A DNA stretch of 64,000 nt from Perca fluviatilis (Eukaryota; Chordata; Actinopteri; Perciformes; Percidae): contig NC_053115.1 of NCBI RefSeq assembly GCF_010015445.1, forward strand, positions 15,004,524 through 15,068,523. The letters run 5' to 3'. Shown here one piece after another: positions 39,155 through 51,468 of the stretch. Below the pieces are notes generated by a model, which saw nothing but the letters and a program-made list of their open reading frames with translations, was not told the origin of the DNA and searched no databases. The position numbers and the translations under genes are program-made. The stretch's first letter is position 1, and each line of letters opens with the position of its first letter.

Positions 39155-42100
39155 CCGGATGTGAGGACTTGAGGCTAAGGCAGCAGAGAGGGCAAAGCTG
39201 GCCCCTTGAAGCAGGACAAGAGAGTCCGGCCTGTGTTTAGCCAAGAAAAGCGTGTCAGGGGTTTAAATTTTAAAAAGACCATTATGTAATACCAGCAGGC
39301 CTCTCTGCAGAAGGGGGTGGTGCAGGACAGAGGCACCCTTACGACGGGCGGGGGTGTATTGGGGGACTTTGAGCAAGCCTGGGACAAGAAAGAGATAGAG
39401 CAGGGTTTATGATGTGGGAGCGGGAGGTTGAAACCCCCCACCCCCACCCCTTCTTGTTAAAGGTATTAACTACCTTGTGTCTGAATAGTAGCAGTAATAA
39501 ATGACTACATCCTGTATGGGAGATTGCATTATTGAATGCACAGTTTATCGTCTGCAGTGATTGTTTGATTTCTGTCTCCTCGGGTTTCTTGGCTTGTACA
39601 GTGACGATTACTCTCACCCTCCTTTCCAACCAACTTGGCCCCCTGTCATTTGCAAAGCTGTTTTTCTATGCGATAATTAGTCGTCTATCCTTTAAATTAG
39701 TTTTCTAGTGCCCTAACTAACAAATAAAAATTACTGGAGAGGGGCTTGGCACTTAATTTGTGATGATTAAAATGAGTCGGATTTCTGGGTAAGAACTCTA
39801 AGCCAAAACAGACCTAAATGCCTTTCAGATCTTAAGTCATTCTGGGGCAGCAGCATGGCCCATCTCTGCTCCTTACAAGAAAAACTTGCATAATAAAAAT
39901 AGTTTTAAGTTAATCCTCGGTCCACTGTGAGGAAATAGGTGGCGAATGAATCAAATAATAAATCTCTTCAATCTGAGAAATAGAGTCGCTACGTAAGAAC
40001 CTTATAGATAGAAATAGATCTATTTTTCTTCTTTCATCTGTGTGTTTGTGAGTGAAAAGGGAGAAAGAGATACAAAAAAGTGTCCGTGTGTGTTATTTGA
40101 TCTGTCCTTTTGTGCATAAGCTTGTGGAAAAATGTGTGTGCGGGATGAATGACCTAAAAATACAGATAAAGATCAATCTATTTATTCGGTTGGGGGTATG
40201 TGGTGGTGTTGTTCTGTATGAATATTGCAATTTACTTTGCTGATAGAACTGTTTGCTTAGTGGTTTCTGTGCCCTGAGGAGCAGTGGTGCTGCTGCTGTG
40301 TTTGGAGAAGGCTCAGTTTGTTGTGCTTTTGAGAGCTGGATTTAGCCTTCCTGCTTTGCTTGTCACCCTGCCAGCCACCCCAGAAGCCCCCCCAGGAAGG
40401 AATGAAAATGTGGTTTTGATATCTTGGAAGAAAAGGGATAAGGAGAGAGAGCCAGAGACCAAAGATCCAATCATCAGAGAAGGCACACAGTCTGCCACCA
40501 AGGTGAAAGCCAGATATGGTTATATTAAACTGCATTAATGCGGTCAATTTGTACAAAAACATTGTTAAACCAAGATGTGATTGCCGCCTTGACAAAGGGA
40601 ATTCATGGAGCTGAAAATAAACCCACTTCTTCTGGAGGCACCTTAAGGTGTGGTTGGAGTGGCAGGTTAATGTGTTGTGTTCCACTTGCAGAGTGAAATG
40701 TTTATAGGATAACTGTCAGAAATAAACCGTAGCATTGTTACCCTCAGCGTTCTGTGGCTAGCTGTTGCTGTGCCTGCTCTTTTGCTGCCTGTGATCTTTT
40801 TTGACAAGACTGTGTTGAGTGGCAACATGAATATAACACACTCCGATGTTAGCCACTCCGTCCTCTCTTAACCTAAATGAAGCTCTGGTGTCGTCTTGTT
40901 TTTATCAGTGCCGTGTCCTAGTTGTTTAGAGTTTCGTTTCTTTGTCAGGGCAGATGAAGGAGGGAGGTCAATGGGCTTGGGGCTTATTGGTCAAGATTCG
41001 GGTGCTCCGTCCAAGAAATCATGTCCTGTGGGCCAAGATGACAGGGAGGGCCAGCCGGTTCATGAGGACATGGCCATCAGTGGTCAGACAAACCCAGTAT
41101 TAGTATGTCATTAAGAGCTGCTGGCAGTAAACTGGTGTAATGCTATTTATGCATGAGGTATATTCATGGATCAACATTGTTAAATTATTCAGCTATATCT
41201 GGATGGTTGATGTCTGTGTAAAGTAGCAGGATTATTTTTAATTATCGTGCTTGTTAGTAGGATATGTATGTGTGTTTCTGCCATTGTTTCATATGCTGAA
41301 GCATCTGTAGTTTTTTTAGAAGAAACTCAAGGCAGCGGGTAGCCTCGTTGCTCTCTACAGTTGGCCTCATTCTGGCCCACATAAAGTCCCTTTTATGTGT
41401 TAGCACTGGCAGCATCTCATTATTTGTTTGTGTGTTTGTTATCGGTTGAACAAGCATTGTGTTGACTACCATATTGAGGGGAAGCATGAACTAGTGAATG
41501 GAAAATCCCCACAGCCTAACAAGCTTTGGGCTCCGGTACAGCCTGATCCAGACCCAGATCCTGACTCCTTCTCAGTCAGCTGGGCCTCTTTTCTGCCACT
41601 GGAGAGGAGACACAGATCAAGAGACCGTTTCCAAGATTAATAAATCTGCAAAAAAAACCTTACTTGTGAGAAAAAAAAAACTCAAGAGTCATGAAAGTAT
41701 GAACTGTCCAAGCAAGGGAAATGTGTCTTTAAATATTAATCCTAAAACAGCACATACTTAGAAAGTGCCAGCTCCCCTTTCACCACTGTGTCCCCGTGGC
41801 CCTCGCCATTTCCCCTGCTCTCCCTCCAGGTGGCCGTGCCACGGTTCAGATCAGGCCTCACACGTGACGCTGCTTACAACACTGCAGCTCAGCCTGCTTT
41901 GTTAGGGGTCACAGCCGATTTGTGTGATTCAAACAATGGCCTTAGTTCTCTTGCCCCCCTCCCCCCCCCTCACCCCTAGTACTGGAAAAGTGCATGTGAT
42001 CTACCGCTATGTATAGCGGCTTAAATGCTCCACTCGTGCAAAGTGTCTGAAATCCAGCATACAGCCTCTAATAGTGACTATCACTTCTATATTGGTATTG

Positions 42101-43023
42101 AACGTAATTTTGATGAAGGTTTAAACTGCTCGGACAAATTTGTTGCGTCAGACAGACTTATGGGAGAAAGTAAATCTGTCGTGTCTATGACGTCTGCAGC
42201 AGAGGAGTGAAGCCTTGGAACAATCTCTAGCTCTCCATAGGAAAAGAATAATTAAATCTTCAGCCTTGGTTTTCACCCACTGGCTCTGTCACAAGGATAG
42301 CCTGTATGAGTTGATGATGGGAACACCAGGATGATTTTCCTTTTCCTTGGGTGCCCTTATTGAGCTAAATAACAGAATAGTTGAAGCTGTACCAGCCAGC
42401 CTGTGTAGATCTTTCACTGAACTATTCAACGAGCTGTGTAGAGAAACAGAGCAAACAGAAACTTCTCAAAGAAAAAAACAAAAACTTTTGGGCCTGTTAA
42501 CCTGGCTCACTCACAGTAGAGGAATGTTAGGATAAAAGACCCTGTTTAATTCAAATTAGCAATGCCTTTTCCACTGCGGCTCCACCGACCACTGCCAGCT
42601 CGCTCAAGAATGAAGCCTTGTGGGGCTCTGTCCATTTCCTGTGTATGAGGTGTTCTCTCCAACTTTCTCTGTCTTTGTTTCTCACTGTGTTCGTTTTCCA
42701 CACACTGCCCTCCGTCTTATACACTTACTGTAAATGGGTCAACAGATGTTGGAGGGAAAATGATGGGAGGAGATAAAGAAGGAGAGTGAGTGAGGAGGAG
42801 AAGGAAGTAAGGCCAACACTTTGACTTTCCACATGGGCTGAGAATGATGAGCGCTATAGAGAAGTGATCAGTTTCAAATAAAGTTCATGCATCCAAAAAA
42901 AAAGAAGGAAGGAAGCAAGATGTCATGCATCGGGTAGATGTAATGTCATCTTTGACTTATTTGCTTCCTTGCTGAGAGTTAGATGAGAAGATTAATACCA
43001 CTTTAATTTCTATTTCTAAAATA

Positions 43024-43025
<2 letters not shown>

Positions 43026-43060
<35 letters not shown>

Positions 43061-43071
43061 TTATTATTATA

Positions 43072-43103
<32 letters not shown>
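43026..43103. repeat. (TA)n-(TTA)n compound microsatellite
   Basis: TA run (about 43026-43053) followed by about 45 bp of TTA. Confidence 0.9.
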
Positions 43104-43107
<4 letters not shown>

Positions 43108-43194
43108 TTAAAAAGGTGATATCAGATGATAGCCAATTGGATCGGAGATTGAATTCCGGGCAATGCGTTCCACCTCTTTTGCTTTCCACACATA

Positions 43195-44047
43195 GGGCTA
43201 GATTTATCAAGCCGTTTGCGCCTGTTTCCAGGCGCTAATTGGTCGCAAAGACGGACGTAACCGATGCGGCATATTTACAAACAAGGCGCACTTGGGTAAA
43301 ATCGCAGATTGCCTGCCACATGAGCGAGAAGAGACAAGTTGTGCTTTCAATATGCGTTGTCGGGAGGGTCGTGGAGAGATGGGAGTTCCACCCAAAAAGG
43401 TGGGAGGATAAGCGCAAAGTGCACCTATTTATATTCCGTGGTATTTACAAAGACTGTCAGTAAGAGCGCGCCTCTATTCTGCGGGGGAAATTCTCCGCCT
43501 CTTAAAAGCAGGTCTAAACCAGCCGCAATCGAGTTTCCTTGTAGACCTTTATACGCCGCTGGTGAAATGGCAACAGTAATTTGAGCAAGACGAAGACATA
43601 AGCGAGGCTGAAAATATTTTTAACAGAAGAATCACACTTTGTCAGTGAACACAACATCATTTAGCTTTACAGATCAAGCAGCCATGCAATATTAGAGTTA
43701 CTGGAAGAAATCAAAGATGACATTAAATCTCCCACTCAGCGTTCACATCCCATTCCACCAGTTGTTAAACTCCTCGCTACATTACAAATATTGGCATCAG
43801 GATCATTTCAAACAGTCATAGCATCAGCAGTGGGAATATCGCAGTCTGCACTCAGCCATATCATAGCACAAGTACCGCTTTGCTACAGTGCAATTTACGG
43901 TATAGTGGGCGGAGGAAGACGCTGATTGCCTGATGGGTGTCAGGGTTGACAAATACTACGCAAAATGTGGAAGCATAGCGTGCCCTATTACCGAACTCGC
44001 ATAAACGGACGCAGCGCAAACTGCGCTAGTGTTAGTAAATCTAGCCC
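43195..44047 (+). mobile_element. PIF/Harbinger element, internally deleted, 853 bp
   Basis: The ends are GGGCTAGATTTATCAAGCCG and, read inward from the right, GGGCTAGATTTACTAACACT. The outer 12 bases GGGCTAGATTTA are perfect inverted repeats. ATA stands on both sides (43192-43194 and 44048-44050), a 3-bp target duplication as usual for this superfamily. Inside lies a transposase remnant (43692-43874). It sits within a diverged dispersed repeat. Confidence 0.88.
43692..43874 (+). pseudogene. Harbinger transposase N-terminal fragment
   Basis: The frame reads LELLEEIKDDIKSPTQRSHP, IPPVVKLLATLQILASGSFQ and TVIASAVGISQSALSHIIAQV. The P-x-x-x-x-x-L-A-x-L-x-x-x-A-x-G-S-F-Q...G-I-S-Q-S-x-x-S pattern is the helix-turn-helix region of PIF/Harbinger (HARBI1-like) transposases. 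The DDE catalytic part is missing. An in-frame stop (TAG, 43693-43695 in a neighbouring frame) and the lost upstream part mark it as decayed. It is not a host gene. Confidence 0.85.
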
Positions 44048-44536
44048 ATACTGTTTACCTGCATGCAACTACACTCAAATGTGGTTAATACTACTCGGAC
44101 TACGAATGGAAACCAGAACACTTCCGATACCAAAATCTTCTCCCGTTGCCTACAGATTCTGCATTCAGATGCGGATGTCTGTTCATAGCGAGATTAGCAG
44201 ATAGCGGGATTTAGATTAGCAGCAACGACTGGAATCACGGGGAAACAGCTAGCCTGGCTTCTAAAAATATATACCTCTAAAGCTGACCTGTTAACATGTT
44301 GTATATTGGTTGTTTAATCCATTGGCCACTCAGTCGAGTGCAGGGACTTCCTCGAGTTTTGTTCTCATTGCTAGGTTGCCAGGAAACTGGTCGCCAAGAA
44401 AGAGTTAGAGCACGTAATTCCCAATGTAATTAGAAATGATTGTTGAATGAACATGAAATAAACGCACAAGATACAGTGTGTTAATTAGTGAGCTTTTTAA
44501 AAGTACCAGTAAGCAAATTATTGATCAGGGTAGCTG

Positions 44537-44925
44537 TACGGTTGGGCATTGTTTTGATTTTAACAATTCTGATTCCAATTCCGATTCTTCCTTTTGATTC
44601 TGGTTCTTATCGATTCTTGATTCCGATTCTTTGAGGGGTGGAGTTAAAACAGGTCACATGCTTATTTCACAAAAAGAGGAAAGTTTTATTTTGATTGAAT
44701 GGTGGTTTGCAGTTTTACCGAGCGTAAAACAAAGCCAGACTAGAGCGCCTCTTACAGTGCTCCATGGCTGCAACACAACAAGCGCCTAGCTGCTACAGAA
44801 ACCAAAACTTGCACATGTTAAATTTGAAACCAAATCCTCCAAACGATTCCAATAAAGAAACGATTCCGATGGAATCGTAATTTTTGGAACGATTCGTAGG
44901 AATCGGTTCTCGATGCCCAACCCTA
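44537..44925. mobile_element. hAT-type MITE, 389 bp
   Basis: The ends TACGGTTGGGCATTG and (inward from the right) TAGGGTTGGGCATCG are inverted repeats. They are flanked by a perfect 8-bp duplication GGTAGCTG (44529-44536 and 44926-44933). Subterminal GATTCCGATTC-like motifs are repeated near both ends. No coding capacity. Confidence 0.9.
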
Positions 44926-45286
44926 GGTAGCTGTATGCTTTTGTCGTAATATAATATATGTCGGGTATATAAATTTAGTTGGTTTAGGCATCTCACAGAC
45001 TCGGACAGTGGTGACAGAAGATTGGACATACAGCACAGAGTTGTTGGCAACACATGGGCTGGTTGGATTTAAGGACAGAAGTTGTGCTGAGTCATTCTTT
45101 ATGTGGATGAAAGACTGGTCAGAGTCACAAGGCAGGAAACCTCATCCAAGAAAAAGATTTCAGTAATAAGGCCATTAAGTAGAAAAGCAGTGATTTTAGC
45201 AATACATTCACTTCAAACCATTCAGTTTTGGCCAAACTCATATTCACTCAAGATGAATATGTTTTCTTTCCCAGGGATCCCAAAGT

Positions 45287-45593
45287 CTAGCCTGGCTCCG
45301 CCCTCCTACGTACTTCCGCTCAATTTTCATTTTCCTTCAGTACTCCGTCTGGGTTTGCAGTATATTCTTGGGTTTTCTCCGGCCAAATATTTGACGGTCC
45401 AATCAGCAAACAGAGGGAGTGGCTGAGAACGATGATGTTGAGGACGTGCGCTAGAAAGATGTGAGATGGTTATGGCAGATCCAGTTTTAAACTTCAACAG
45501 AGTACCCGCCTTCAAGGAAGTTAACACTTGTCAATGGAGAGTGGCCAGACTCTGTACAAATGAAATGTACAATAGTCTGGTAGCACCAGGCTA
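45287..45593. mobile_element. hAT-type MITE, 307 bp
   Basis: The left end CTAGCCTGG and the right end CCAGGCTA are inverted repeats. A perfect 8-bp duplication CCCAAAGT flanks them (45279-45286 and 45594-45601). Only a short terminal repeat is shared, with TAGCCTGG at both ends. No ORF of note. Confidence 0.82.
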
Positions 45594-46640
45594 CCCAAAG
45601 TTCTCTTTTAGCACATAGTACTATAGCAGGCCTGCATGCCACTACACTGGCGTGCTTATTGGTGTTTTGCCTGTGGGATGGATGTGTTTATGCTGTAGAT
45701 GTACAGGGTAGGTAGTTATTTGACCAGTTCCAACTAAGGCAATTGTGTGTTTTTAGTTCCTGCTAGTTTTCTCTTGTGGCCATCTTTGCCAGCCAGAACG
45801 GTTCTCTGAATTTCTGCCTTATGGTTCTTTCTGCTAAATTGGCAAGAGGAAAAGATGAATGTCAATTCATGATTGATGAGAAGGTAAAGGCTGAAGTATT
45901 AGGAAACAAGGTAAAGGAACAGAACAGCTCACACTCAGAAATGTCCCGTATTGCTGTCCTGTAATTGTCTGATAATATTTAAGAGTTTTTCCAGTTCATA
46001 TGCCAGGACTAAGTTGGCCCATTGAATTCCAGATTGTTTGCTGCACACCCAGCTTACTTCTGTCTTGTATCTTGGTGCGTTATGGTTTGTGATGAGACCC
46101 ACCACAGCGGTGGCATCCACAAATATGAAGGAACAGATAGCTTGATGTGCACTTACCGGGGGAGATGGTAGAGAAACATTTCTGTGTTGCTTCAGTCTGA
46201 CAAATACATTGTCAGACACAGTTCATGTTGTCTGTTCGAAAATCTGTCATCCACTGGCAGAATGAAAGGCCAGTGTTTTATAAAGATTGATTTTGTAGCA
46301 TTTCTGCTTTACTGAACGCTTTATAGTCGAGACAAAATCGATGAAAGAGACAAAGGGAGAAGGCATGTGACATATGAAAATCCCAGGGTAAGATTAATCT
46401 TAGAAAATACACAGTGCTATACTGTATGTGCCGTCATGGCTCCAAACAAACCAGTTTGTAACAGGGTTTGTGGAGTGGCACAGCTGGAGTGTTCACAGGT
46501 AAGGTGGTACAGTGCAATTTTAGTAATAGTTTGGTATGACATTTTACAAGATGGTGTAGAGTAGCAAAACATTTACTCAGTTATACAAAGGATTATTATA
46601 CACCTTTTCAGTCAACCATACTTGTTTTTGTCTTCCTCAG

Positions 46641-46778
46641 GTCCACACAGTACCATATCACGGTGCCCTCCCAATGAGTACCAGTGTGGAGGAACAGAGC
46701 TCTGCATCCACATGAGCAAACTGTGCAATGGGGCTCCAGACTGTACTGACGGCTGGGATGAGGGACCACACTGCAGAG
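46641..46778 (+). CDS. lrp1: lrp1 exon 3: second LDL-receptor class A repeat
   Basis: This exon encodes the end of Cys74 through Arg119 and the first base of Glu120. The LDLa module runs Cys82-Cys118 and includes [23 protein letters not shown] and [12 protein letters not shown]. Six cysteines are present. The usual S-D-E motif reads W-D-E: Trp112 replaces the conserved serine, while Asp107, Asp110, Asp113 and Glu114 remain as calcium ligands. Together with exon 2 it forms ligand-binding cluster I, which has two repeats in LRP1. Acceptor ttcctcag; donor gtatca, phase 1. A short CA-rich run follows the donor. Confidence 0.95.
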
Positions 46779-48028
46779 GTATCACTGTCACACACGCACA
46801 CGGACACACACGCACGCACACATTTTTGGGATATGCAATATGAAAGTGTGCAGGTTAAAATTACATTGATTGTGCTTGTCCATACTGTCTGTGTCTCTGG
46901 CTCTGTCTCACCCCCGTAATCTTCACACTAAAGTCACAGTAACAAATTGATTGAACACATCAATGTAAAAACATTTTGTGTTTTATTTTTATTTTTTTTG
47001 CCACAGTTCTGTATGCTGTACGGAGACACAACCTACTGCATGTTTGGCATCCCGTGTCTGGGTATATGTGGAGCAAGATGCTCATTAATTTATTCTTTTT
47101 GAAAAATTAAATTAGGGAAGTTATCATGTTGAAACTCCAAACTAGGAAGCAATATATGATGAGTCTAAAGAAAGTAATGTCCTGTACAAGAATTTGCTGT
47201 CCAAGATGACCACACTGATACGAAAATAGAACTAGACTGTGCAAAAAACTTTTATATCTTTTTCCGGATAGATGGATAATTACAGGAAAGGGTGAAGGTC
47301 TGAAGGGAACTGAGGACTTCCTCTATTTGGGAGTTATGTCTATCAAAAGTTTAGCAGAGGGACACGACTGATGATAGACAAATCAAATACTGCACAACTG
47401 CCTTTCTTACCTCCAACCTGTTCAAAATCCAACAACTAAGAATCTAAGAAAATATGAAATCATTATTTCATCCTGAGGCTCTGAGATGTAACATAAATAT
47501 CTTTCGTTGACATCTTTTGTTTTCTAAGGGGTTATGAGTGTTCCGGTCAGGGGTCATTTGATTGGAAGTGGTATGCATCCTGAACCAAAACAGAGCAATT
47601 TTCTGTACTTTTATTTGCTCAAAATAAATATGTTGTGGTATGTGTCACAGTTGGTTGTTTACATTGTTGCCCATGTTGGTTTTCTAAACACATCTCGGTT
47701 GTTCGAGGCTCAGACTTGTTTTGGAAAATTCCGGGCATGTCTGTAATTTGAACTGTGGTTGTCCCAGCAAGCCTCTGGAGTGCAGCAGGAAGACTTGTGT
47801 ACTTGTCTATAATATTCAATGCGGATTTAATATGTGGGGATTGGCAGCAAGACGCTGGTTATATGGAGTAACTCATTTGGTGTTTATTCTCATAGAGAGC
47901 AGATGACTTAAAAGTCGGGGATAATAGCTGAAAATGCTAGTTTGCAAAAAGCTAGTTTAGTTTTTTCTTCAAGTTTAACTCTATTATTGATTGCTTTAAT
48001 CCAGAAATACAATATATTCAATTTATAG

Positions 48029-48496
48029 CAGTAGTGGAATGTAACTAAGTACATTTACTCAAGTACTGTATGTAAATACAAATTTGAGGTACTTGTACTT
48101 TACTTGAGTCTTTTCTTTTCATGTCACTTTCTACTTCTACTCCACTACATTTCAGAGAGAAATATTTTACTTTTTGCTCCACCTGAAAGCTTTACAAATT
48201 AAAATAATTAAGATTTTTGCACAAAAAACACATAGTAGTTTATAAAATGTTTTATTATAAATTAAACTACCCAACAATATAACGGCCTACAAGTACAGCT
48301 GAAATGATTAGCCGATTAATCACAGAACTGCTTAGATCGTTTCCAGTTTCTAAATTGTGAGGATTTTTCTGCATTGAGTACATTTTCCTGATGATACATT
48401 TTCAGTGCAGGACTTTTACTTGTAACAGAGTATTTTTACACTTCGGTATTACTATTTTTACTTAAGTAAAGGATCTGAATACTTCTTCCACCTCTG
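48029..48496 (+). mobile_element. CAGTGGTGGAA-type dispersed repeat, 468 bp
   Basis: It starts CAGTAGTGGAATGTAACTAA and ends GATCTGAATACTTCTTCCACCTCTG, whose inverse CAGAGGTGGAAGAAGT matches the start. It contains AAGTACATTTACTCAAGTAC and TTCTACTCCACTACATTTCA. I recognise it as a common fish repeat with hAT-like ends. No clear target duplication is seen. Confidence 0.75.
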
Positions 48497-49569
48497 CTGT
48501 ACAGTATTGCACCACGACTGTGGGCTTTTGTTTCTTTAATCTTGAAATTGTGGTGAGATTCCTGATCCTTCTTCTCTCTCCCCGGAGGTGTTGTGTTAGT
48601 GTGAATTGTCTGCCAGTGTTTTCTGGGCAAAGTGAATCACTTGTGACTGATAGATCTCAGCCTGGTTTGACACGACTGTGTCTGTTTGACTATGACTCAC
48701 TGTGTGTTGATTTATATCTCACAGGATGTGCAGTGCACAGTTGAAAACTCTACTGAGATTCCATTATGTGTCGGTCAGCTGATCGGAAGGTGTGATTGCA
48801 GCGCGTTGTGGTTGTGCCCTTCTATATTTGATGCGTGTGTAGCCTTGGAGATGCTCGGGGTTTAGCGGGGAGGTATTGGTTTTGAGTTCAGAGCCAAAGT
48901 ATTCATTGATTTCTGTTGAGTCTTCCATTTACAGACTTTGTATGTAATATTTGTTTTACTTAAAGGAACAATCCACCTTAACACTCCTTAAAATTATGTC
49001 ATATTTTAAAGATTTAAAACATACAGGTAAAAATAACATTTTGATGCGACTAATTCACAATCAAACATTAAACTTATTTCTTTCTAGACTCATATTTACA
49101 ATTTGCTGACATACAGTGATTGCACGTGTACTGTCGTGATGGAAACAACGCTAGAGTTGATATCGATAATGATTGGTACAGCAAAAAGCTGTTACTACAG
49201 GGATAAATATTGTTATTGTTATTACATGTGAGATGAGCTGAAGACATCCAGGAACTCTTATGAAAAATCACTTTACTGAAATTGGTTCCTTAAATTTAGA
49301 ATTTACTTTGCAGCCATGACTATAATTACTAGTATACATTTCATCACTTACACTTTACTGTGCATATACATTCAGTTTCCACTCCTTTGCACTCATAATT
49401 CTCTACAGAATTCTACAGGACCATGAAGAACTAAATATGAGTATGAGTATGGGTATAAATGAGTCTTATTAAAATCGTAATCCACAATATGGATTTATGG
49501 ATGATTATATATATTTTCTTCATAAAATAAGGATGTAAAAATATTTTTTGTAAATGTTATAATGAAAAC

Positions 49570-49860
49570 AATAAAAATGACTAAATTTATATGCACCTTT
49601 CAAAACAAAGTTACTAAATGCTTTACAGTAACAACAGATCCAAATCCAAAACACAAGTTATAAAACAAGACAAAATAATTTTAGCAATTACAACAAATAC
49701 CATCAGTTACAAAAAAGCCAAGAGATGAAAAGTAAGTTTTAAGAAGACCTTTAAAAGAGGTTAGTGAGTTTGCTTGTGGATCTCAGGTAGGGGGTTCCAC
49801 ATGTTAAGAGGCAGGTCACCTTTTATGATCTTGATATTTAATTTGTTATTCACAAGTAAT
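49570..49860 (-). mobile_element. LINE-like 3' remnant
   Basis: On the minus strand the end reads GTAAAGCATTTAGTAACTTT and GGTGCATATAAATTTAGTCA, as in L2-type 3' termini. The body TTTAAAAGAGGTTAGTGAGT and GGGGGTTCCACATGTTAAGA resembles a dispersed fish repeat from memory. Confidence 0.45.
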
Positions 49861-50452
49861 TCAAAGCTTAGGGCTTGCACCTCTGTGTCTGCTGAACTAT
49901 TTTTTAGTTTACACCGTTACTGTAGTAGTATTATAATGCTTGTACAGTAGCTGCACTGTGTTCTGCAAAGAATAATTGGCGTGATGGTGCATTATTAGCT
50001 TGACCTGCTGTAATTGTCCACATTGTTAGCACTTTCTTTTTTTTCTATCTCTGCTGCTTTTGTACTGAGCTGTTGTTCATAGGACAGATCTAAGAACTCT
50101 GTCCGTTTCTGAAATCAGTCACACAACCACACTGTAGATCACATCTCTTAGCCAGTTCTGAAGCTGATGATGACTTGATGGGTTACTGAGCTGACTCTGA
50201 ATGTGTTGTATTTATTTTATTTTTTATTTGCCTCATTGACAGGAGGAGGCCGCAGAGTATAGTTCAACAATTTAGCCAGACACATCAAGTATTTGTACTC
50301 TTCAGCACCCAGCTGAGCAGTAAATATTCCCCAGAGAAACCTAAATAAACACCTTGGGACTTTAGTCACTTCTTTATACAATGTCTGTCGTCTTCATGTC
50401 TTCCTACGCATATTATTTTAAAGACTCACTCCTGTCTTCTGTCTCTCTCCAG

Positions 50453-50572
50453 AGTTTATGCCCAACTGCTCGTTCGTGGGTTGTCAGGAAAACTGTGCGG
50501 TGACTCCAGCAGGGCCTGCTTGTTACTGTAAGAGTGGTTACGAGATCAGCCCAGATGGAAAGACGTGCAAAG
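50453..50572 (+). CDS. lrp1: lrp1 exon 4: first EGF-like module
   Basis: This exon encodes residues 120-159 and the first base of Asp160. It has six cysteines in EGF spacing, from [12 protein letters not shown] through [16 protein letters not shown]. An N-C-S glycosylation sequon lies at Asn124. It lacks the D-x-D-E start of a calcium-binding EGF module, as expected for the first EGF of the LRP1 cluster I pair. Acceptor tctctccag; donor gtgagt, phase 1. Intron 4 is only 650 bp, so exons 4-6 form a compact cluster. Confidence 0.95.
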
Positions 50573-51222
50573 GTGAGTTGCTCTGCCATGGCCACCCTCT
50601 GTGATACCTGCAGTTAAGTATGAGCCACAAGTATTTAATCATCAAGTCAGGAAAAAAAGTTGATCTTTGTATTTTATTCCTGCATGAAGTGGCAGACAGC
50701 CAGCATGACAGGATGTGAATTTTGCATCGACCTCAGACATAAGCTTACGTGCTTATCTCCTCCGGTAACTCCACATCAGCACGGAAGTTCTTTTAGCATC
50801 CGAAGCTGCACCTGTGTTTACTCAGGCGTTTGGAAAAGATGAATCAAGTGCAGAACACACAGTGGTTAGTTCAGGGTCCTTGTTAGTGTGGAGCATTTCC
50901 CACAAAAGCCTGTTTAGAAACATTCATATGTTAGCAGCCACTGACATTATAGAGGAGTGACAGGCATCGATGAGCAACAACCTCACTGTTATAATGGTTA
51001 TTTTCTGCAACATACAAGTTTAATGAATCACTAACTTATTCTGGCAAAAATGTACTGAACAGGAGACACAGAATTGTTAGTTTTTTAAAGTTAAATCAGC
51101 ACTGTTGTGTCCCATTTGTGGATATGTTCATTTGTACTGCATTTTCTGTTCTATTTCTCAACTAGAATTTGTTATTTGCTATACCTGAGCAATAAGACCA
51201 TCTGTGGTTTCTGTGGTTTTAG

Positions 51223-51351
51223 ATTTTGACGAGTGCAGTTTGTATGGGACCTGCAGTCAGTCCTGTACCAACACTGAAGGCTCCTACACCTGTTCCTGTG
51301 TGGAGGGCTACTTGTCCCAACCAGATAACCGCTCATGCAAGGCTAAGAATG
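51223..51351 (+). CDS. lrp1: lrp1 exon 5: calcium-binding EGF module
   Basis: This exon encodes residues 160-202 and the first base of Val203. It begins [15 protein letters not shown], the calcium-binding EGF signature, and contains [12 protein letters not shown], which fits the Asp/Asn hydroxylation consensus of such modules. It continues [17 protein letters not shown] with an N-R-S sequon. This stretch is nearly invariant among LRP1 and LRP1B proteins. Acceptor ggttttag; donor gtaagg, phase 1. Intron 5 is only 117 bp, the shortest in the window. Confidence 0.96.
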
Positions 51352-51468
51352 GTAAGGACCAGCAGACAGCAGCAGGACTGAATGTAATCCTGTCCTGACT
51401 GAGACTGTGCGGATGATCTATTTACATTCCTTCTGTTAACCGTTACTTATGTTCATGCCACGTTCTAG

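Larger units (their letters stand above)
42950..44536 (+). repeat. Interrupted copy of the TTAGCTTAGC-type dispersed repeat
   Basis: The left part GACTTATTTGCTTCCTTGCT and TTAGATGAGAAGATTAATAC, and the right part GGAAACAGCTAGCCTGGCTT and GGTTGCCAGGAAACTGG, match the family seen at 22186. They are separated by TA/TTA tracts and by the Harbinger element at 43195. The outer limits are approximate. Confidence 0.45.
46779..50452 (+). other. lrp1 intron 3 (3.7 kb)
   Basis: The intron starts gtatca and ends tctctccag. It contains a CAGTGGTGGAA-type dispersed repeat (48029-48496) and a LINE-like 3' remnant (49570-49860). The remainder shows no coding potential or recognised repeat. Confidence 0.85.
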
